9,267 bases of DNA from CAYSIX01 sp964431205. GTDB taxonomy: Bacteria > Planctomycetota > Phycisphaerae > Phycisphaerales > Phycisphaeraceae. Below the pieces are notes generated by a model. That model ran no database searches. It saw only the letters and a program-made list of their open reading frames with translations, and was not told where the DNA came from. The stretch covers positions 1-9,267 of the forward strand of contig CAYSIX010000173.1 in assembly GCA_964431205.1 (NCBI GenBank), in the 5' to 3' direction. The position numbers were made by a program, and so were the translations under genes. How positions within the stretch are numbered: position 1 is the first letter of the stretch; the number at the start of each line of letters is the position of its first letter. This document shows positions 6,039 through 9,267 of this stretch, piece after piece.

Positions 6039-7961
6039 TCAAGTCAGCGGCGTGAGGGCTTCGAAGTCCTTGACGCCGCCGCCGTCGAGCGCGCACTGGA
6101 TGATCCGCCGGCCCTCGGGGTGCAGGTCGGATTCCTCGAGGTAGGGCGTCAGGTGCTTGACGAAGAACTCGTGCAGGATGCTGGCGCCGCGGTCGTAGGC
6201 GGCCTCGCCGACCTCGGGCTGGGTCTGGACTTCCAGGAACCAGTGGGGGATGGTCAGGCCCTCGATCTGCATGCTGTCGAGGGCGTAGCCGAGCAGGGGG
6301 CATCGGGCGGGCTTGAGCTGGTCCGAGCGGAACTTGGCGCCGCCGCGGCGGGCCATGTACTCGCGTGCCAGCCACTGGGGCATGAACCCGGTGCGCCAGG
6401 CGCCGACGTGCTGGTTGGGCGTGAGGACGAAGCGGGTGCGGGGCCGATCGAGCACCTGCTCGAGCAGGAGGTTGGCCTGATCGACGCGGCGGCCGGTGGC
6501 GAAGGGCCAGTAGGAGCCGACGCCCTCGCTGGTCATGCCGACGGTGTCGGTGATGCTGGGGTTGGCGTGGCCGCGTGGGGCGGTGAGGCGCCAGAGCCAG
6601 GCGAGCGACGGCGGCAGCAGGTGCATCAGGCCGATGATGCCGTAGGTCGGCTTTTCGGCAGTGCACGGCGGGGTGCGCACGCCGAAGCTGCGCACGTCGA
6701 CCTCGACCGGGTCGTTGACGACGTCGGGCACGACGCGGCGCGGCAGGATCACCCGGGGGTTGGGGCACGGCTTGCCGGGCTCGTCCTCGACGTGCTCCCA
6801 GATCAGGCACGTGGCATTGGGGACGGCCTTGAGCGAGAGGAACAGCAGCGGCTCGGAGGGCGCGACGCAGATCCGCTCGAGGTGCGGGTCCACGCCGTAG
6901 CGGTCGATGTGGTTGATCCGGACGAACCAGGCGTCTTCGGCGTCGCAGAGCACGAGCTTGCCGCTTTCGTTCTGCAGGCTGGGGTGCGCCAGGGCCATGT
7001 CGTCGGTGACCGGGTGCAGCGTGCAGCCCTGAGGCAGCGCCAGGTGGCGGCGCTCGCCGGTGACGAGGTTTTCGCCCAGCAGCAGCCGGCCGTCGTCCTC
7101 GCGGTGGGCGTACTGGAGCATCTCGCTCTTGCCGCCGCCGCTGGCGCCCTCGTGGGTGATGGTGACGAGGTTGTCGTAGGGGGTGACGACCCGGACGGTC
7201 GAGCCGTGTACGGTGACCCAACGCTCGCGTTCGCCGAGGCTCAGCAGCACGCCGTAGACGCCCTTCTTGGCGCTGGGGCCGGGGTAGAGGTTGTAGCTGA
7301 ACAGCTCGTGCAGGTTCTCGCGGCGGTTGTGCACGACGACCTGCTTGCCGTCGAAGTGGGTGTGGCGGAAGGGCGGGGCGACGTAGATGACCGCGCCGGG
7401 CTTGGCCGACTCGGGCAGTTGGTCCAAGGGCAGGATGCCCTGGAGCAGCGCCAGGCCCAGGGCGAAGAAGCCGGCGTTCGCCGGGACGATCGCGACCGCC
7501 AGCACGCCGCTGTCGATCTGCCCCGCCTGGAAGAGGAAGCACGCCAGGTCCTGATCCTTCAGCCACGCCAGCGTCTGCTCGCGCAGCTCGTCGAACGGCT
7601 GGTCGAAGCGATCCTTGAACCGCGGCTTGTTGGTCGGCTTGTCGTCGGCGATGGCCATGCAGTCGGGGTCGCGTCGGCGCATGTACGGCTCGACGTAGTT
7701 CGCCGCCACGCCGTTGCTCACACGCACCACGTCGGCCTCCTTGACCCATCCACGGTCGGGCACGTCGTAACCGACCTCGAACCGACCGTCTTTCGATCCG
7801 GCGAGCGCCAGCTCGACCAACTGATCGGAGGTCTCGGCGATCTGCAGGGACCGGCAGTTCAGCAGCACGTCGCGCAGCTCGTCGGGCAGTGAGAGTCGGC
7901 CGATGGCTCGGGCCTGCTCCTCGGACAGCCCCGGCTGGATTTCGTTGACGGTGGTAGACAT
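6039..7961 (-). CDS. DUF4914-like P-loop protein, 640 aa, HPr kinase/PEP carboxykinase-like motif
   Basis: A soluble protein of 640 residues. Its length and overall character fit the uncharacterised DUF4914 family as I remember it; I could not search to confirm. The clearest feature is a phosphate-binding loop, GASGGGKSE at 272-280, preceded by a beta-strand (YDNLVTITHE). The GxSGxGKSE form resembles HPr kinase/phosphorylase (GxSGxGKSE) and PEP carboxykinase (GxSGxGKT), which share a fold. DD at 319-320 could be the metal-binding acidic pair. A conserved-looking stretch, SEGVGSYWPFATGRR (478-492), may form another part of the site. ATP or GTP binding is likely; the substrate is unknown. Start: I chose the ATG at 7961 (MSTTVNEIQ), with a weak GGGA about 12 bases before it. 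An in-frame GTG at 8018 would add 19 residues but has no ribosome site. A long leader with a promoter at 8312-8340 lies upstream. Confidence 0.85.
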   Translation of the reverse strand: MSTTVNEIQPGLSEEQARAIGRLSLPDELRDVLLNCRSLQIAETSDQLVELALAGSKDGRFEVGYDVPDRGWVKEADVVRVSNGVAANYVEPYMRRRDPDCMAIADDKPTNKPRFKDRFDQPFDELREQTLAWLKDQDLACFLFQAGQIDSGVLAVAIVPANAGFFALGLALLQGILPLDQLPESAKPGAVIYVAPPFRHTHFDGKQVVVHNRRENLHELFSYNLYPGPSAKKGVYGVLLSLGERERWVTVHGSTVRVVTPYDNLVTITHEGASGGGKSEMLQYAHREDDGRLLLGENLVTGERRHLALPQGCTLHPVTDDMALAHPSLQNESGKLVLCDAEDAWFVRINHIDRYGVDPHLERICVAPSEPLLFLSLKAVPNATCLIWEHVEDEPGKPCPNPRVILPRRVVPDVVNDPVEVDVRSFGVRTPPCTAEKPTYGIIGLMHLLPPSLAWLWRLTAPRGHANPSITDTVGMTSEGVGSYWPFATGRRVDQANLLLEQVLDRPRTRFVLTPNQHVGAWRTGFMPQWLAREYMARRGGAKFRSDQLKPARCPLLGYALDSMQIEGLTIPHWFLEVQTQPEVGEAAYDRGASILHEFFVKHLTPYLEESDLHPEGRRIIQCALDGGGVKDFEALTPLT

Positions 7962-8019
7962 CGCAAGGATTCCCGCGGCAAAACCGCACAAGAGCATGGA
8001 TCGGTCGAACCGTCGCACG

Positions 8020-8136
8020 TCACACGCGTGCCGTGAGCCGATCCTCGTTTCCCGTCGACCAGACCGCGGCTTGGCATTGCGCGACCGGGTGGTCGTGAGC
8101 CGCGTTGAGGCACGCCGCCGAGCCGCCGTTGCTCAC
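8020..8136 (-). CDS. possible small ORF, 38 codons, or second half of a frameshifted small gene
   Basis: The frame GTG 8136 to TGA 8020 codes 38 residues and overlaps the end of the 55-codon frame upstream as GTGA, the usual form of translational coupling. By hand count 31 of the 37 codons after the start end in G or C, higher than noncoding DNA would need. The peptide (core AACLNAAHDHPVAQCQAAVW) matches nothing I know. It could also be the continuation of that upstream frame after a one-base shift. Confidence 0.2.
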   Translation of the reverse strand: MSNGGSAACLNAAHDHPVAQCQAAVWSTGNEDRLTARV

Positions 8137-8300
8137 CGGCCGGACGCGACCGGACGTTCGAGCCGTTCGCGACCCGGGCGCGTGGTTTCGACCTGGAACG
8201 CGCGGCCCCGCATCGTGCCGTGCCCCGTCCACGTCGGGTCGCTCAAGACGTTGACGAACTCAGCGATCTCGACCTCACGCTGTCCGCGTGCCCTGGCCAA
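8133..8300 (-). CDS. possible small ORF, 55 codons, unrecognised
   Basis: An open frame from TTG 8300 to TGA 8133 gives a 55-residue basic peptide with a plausible amino-acid mix (EVEIAEFVNVLSDPTWTGHG near its middle) and mostly G or C at third codon positions. It lies directly downstream of the candidate promoter at 8312-8340. Against it: TTG would sit only about five bases from the expected transcript start and has no ribosome site; the only ATG in frame leaves 26 residues. No family was recognised. It may be a remnant, a frameshifted small gene or chance in GC-rich DNA. Confidence 0.3.
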   Translation of the reverse strand: MARARGQREVEIAEFVNVLSDPTWTGHGTMRGRAFQVETTRPGRERLERPVASGR

Positions 8301-8311
8301 TGGGCGCCTTC

Positions 8312-8340
8312 ATTTTATGAAGATGCACCGCTTTTGTCAC
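8312..8340 (-). promoter_or_regulatory. sigma70-like promoter facing the DUF4914-like gene
   Basis: On the minus strand GTGACA (8340-8335, one mismatch to TTGACA) and TAAAAT (8317-8312, one mismatch to TATAAT) are separated by exactly 17 bases. The surrounding stretch is AT-richer than its neighbourhood. Transcription would start near 8305 and leave about 340 bases before the ATG at 7961. The -10 element is embedded in a palindrome, CTTCAT-TTT-ATGAAG (8308-8322), which could be an operator. Confidence 0.45.
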
Positions 8341-8552
8341 GTCATGCAAACGACGGACCGTTGCCGGGGGGCGTCGTCCAAGAGTGGGGCCCCCGCGACG
8401 GTGAGCGCATGAGGCTTTTCGTTCGGTGGGGCGGCCGTCACGACTGCCATCGCCGCGCAGCGACGAATGATCCGAAGCCGGTCTACGGCCTGTCGGTGGG
8501 CGAGACGCCCGCCCGACTTGTGGACGACAGCCCGTTCCGGGTGGCGGCGTGG

Positions 8553-9266
8553 TCAGCGGCCCGACCGCCGCTCGACCTCGCGGACCAGGCGATCGACCTT
8601 CTCGACGTAGGCCTCGGGATCGGTCTTGCGTTCCAGGCCGGCGGCGTTCATGTAGCGGACCTTGCCGAAGATCTCGCGTTCGGTCCACGGCCGATCGTGC
8701 AGGCCGAAGACCCACGCGACGTTGGCGTACGAGTTCGGATCGCGGCCGTCGATGAAATACCTGTTGTTCAGGCGAAGCGTCAGGCGGTAGGCGTCGCGAG
8801 GCGTGTCCGACCACTCGAGGATCTTCTTGCCCCAGTACATGCGCATGTAGTTGTGCATGTAGCCGGTGAACCGCATTTCGCGCATGGCCGCGTTCCAATA
8901 GGGATCATGGGTCGCGGCGTCTTCGAGTTCGCGCTTCGTGTAGCGGTTGTCACGACCATCCCGTTGGTGGCCTTTCAGCGTTTGTCGCGCCCACTCGGGC
9001 AGGCAGGAGTACGAATCGTAATCGGGGGTGAAGTGCGCGAAATTTTGGGCGAGTTCCCGCCGTATCAACAGCTCTTCGAGATAGCTGTCGCGATCGGCAT
9101 TTGTACCCCGGGATGACTCCCGGATTTTCAGAGCCACGTAGAGCGGCGAGATTTGGCCGAAATGCAGGTACATGCTCATGTGGGAGATGTCGGTGGTTTC
9201 CGGACGATTGCGGTTTTTCTGGTAGTTGTCGAGCCGGTTTTGGAGAAAATCGTCGAGGACACTTCG
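8553..9266 (-). CDS. class II CPD photolyase, C-terminal 237 residues (partial)
   Basis: Repairs UV-induced cyclobutane pyrimidine dimers in DNA using FAD and blue light. The open minus frame runs from the window edge to TGA 8553; class II enzymes have about 450-480 residues, so roughly the N-terminal half, including the antenna domain, is missing. Visible class II marks are SMYLHFGQISP at 31-41, the stretch from THDPYWNAA through GYMHNYMRMYWGKKILEW, and DGRDPNSYANVAW followed by HDRPWTEREIFGKVRYMN. Trp124, Trp145 and Trp152 have the spacing of the electron-transfer tryptophans of the Methanosarcina mazei enzyme. The usual WNAAQ is WNAAM here. No dimer-repair partner lies next to it; it and the DUF4914-like gene point the same way but are separated by a long gap with its own promoter, so co-transcription is unlikely. 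Confidence 0.95.
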   Translation of the reverse strand, partial: RSVLDDFLQNRLDNYQKNRNRPETTDISHMSMYLHFGQISPLYVALKIRESSRGTNADRDSYLEELLIRRELAQNFAHFTPDYDSYSCLPEWARQTLKGHQRDGRDNRYTKRELEDAATHDPYWNAAMREMRFTGYMHNYMRMYWGKKILEWSDTPRDAYRLTLRLNNRYFIDGRDPNSYANVAWVFGLHDRPWTEREIFGKVRYMNAAGLERKTDPEAYVEKVDRLVREVERRSGR

Positions 9267-9267
9267 A

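Larger units (their letters stand above)
7962..8552. other. 591-base intergenic region, mostly without a confident gene
   Basis: Between the DUF4914-like start and the photolyase stop there is no confident gene. The part nearest the photolyase (8360-8552) shows only GC-rich inverted repeats, including GGTGGGCG-AGA-CGCCCGCC at 8495-8513. The middle (8300-8350) is locally AT-richer and carries a sigma70-like promoter. The part nearest the DUF4914-like gene (8020-8300) has minus-strand frames with codon-like third-position GC. No tRNA or known riboswitch was recognised. Confidence 0.6.

Noticed and set aside
6120..7892. 590-codon plus-strand frame opposite the DUF4914-like gene
   Set aside because: Val/Gly/Ala/Asp-rich antisense shadow without motifs.
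5842..7989. 715-codon minus-strand frame overlapping the DUF4914-like gene
   Set aside because: Arg/Pro/Ala-rich shadow of the true frame, which carries the P-loop and normal composition.
8495..8513. Hairpin as terminator of the photolyase gene
   Set aside because: On the minus-strand RNA the stem has a C-A mismatch and no U-run follows; too weak to call.
8220..9116. 298-codon plus-strand frame covering the intergenic region and photolyase antisense
   Set aside because: Most of it mirrors the photolyase; the remaining segment 8409-8560 has no independent start signal or recognisable domain.
1..9267. tRNA, rRNA, CRISPR array, integrase or transposase
   Set aside because: No cloverleaf, regular repeat-spacer pattern or transposase motif was seen on either strand.

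Overview
The window is GC-rich (about 77% in a hand-counted 60-base sample, 4621-4680) and looks like a chromosomal segment of a Planctomycetota-type bacterium, possibly Phycisphaerae. This is an inference from gene content: an actinobacterial-type xylose isomerase, a large protein with two zinc ribbons before a single membrane span, a DUF4914-like P-loop protein and a class II photolyase. No rRNA, tRNA, CRISPR array or recognisable transposase gene was seen.

Layout. (1) 1-736, minus strand: the N-terminal two thirds of xylose isomerase (xylA), cut by the window edge. (2) 737-1014: a divergent intergenic region with two hairpin-forming inverted repeats. (3) 1015-4800, plus strand: one very large gene of unknown function, broken in this assembly by a one-base frameshift near 1221-1250 and by a ten-N gap at 1886-1895. 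Its product has an N-terminal zinc ribbon, a basic linker, a second zinc ribbon, a membrane helix and a long beta-rich exported part with fibronectin III-like and CsgG/TolB-like segments. (4) 4801-5799, plus strand: a lower-GC island (43% in the sample 4921-4980) with a palindrome cluster, a small multi-span membrane protein and a small lipoprotein 16 bases behind it. (5) 5800-6038: a convergent intergenic region holding a degenerate 9-bp repeat array and two hairpins. (6) 6039-7961, minus strand: a 640-residue DUF4914-like protein with a P-loop resembling those of HPr kinase and PEP carboxykinase. (7) 7962-8552: a long intergenic region with a good sigma70-like promoter facing the DUF4914-like gene and one or two possible small reading frames. 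(8) 8553-9266, minus strand: the C-terminal half of a class II CPD photolyase, cut by the window edge.

The genes do not form one obvious pathway. xylA acts in sugar metabolism, the photolyase in DNA repair, and the 134-residue and 152-residue envelope proteins probably form a small operon acquired as a unit. The least understood items are the giant double-zinc-ribbon membrane protein, the island, and the DUF4914-like ATPase/kinase candidate with its long leader. I found no convincing defence system or other complete new multi-gene system.
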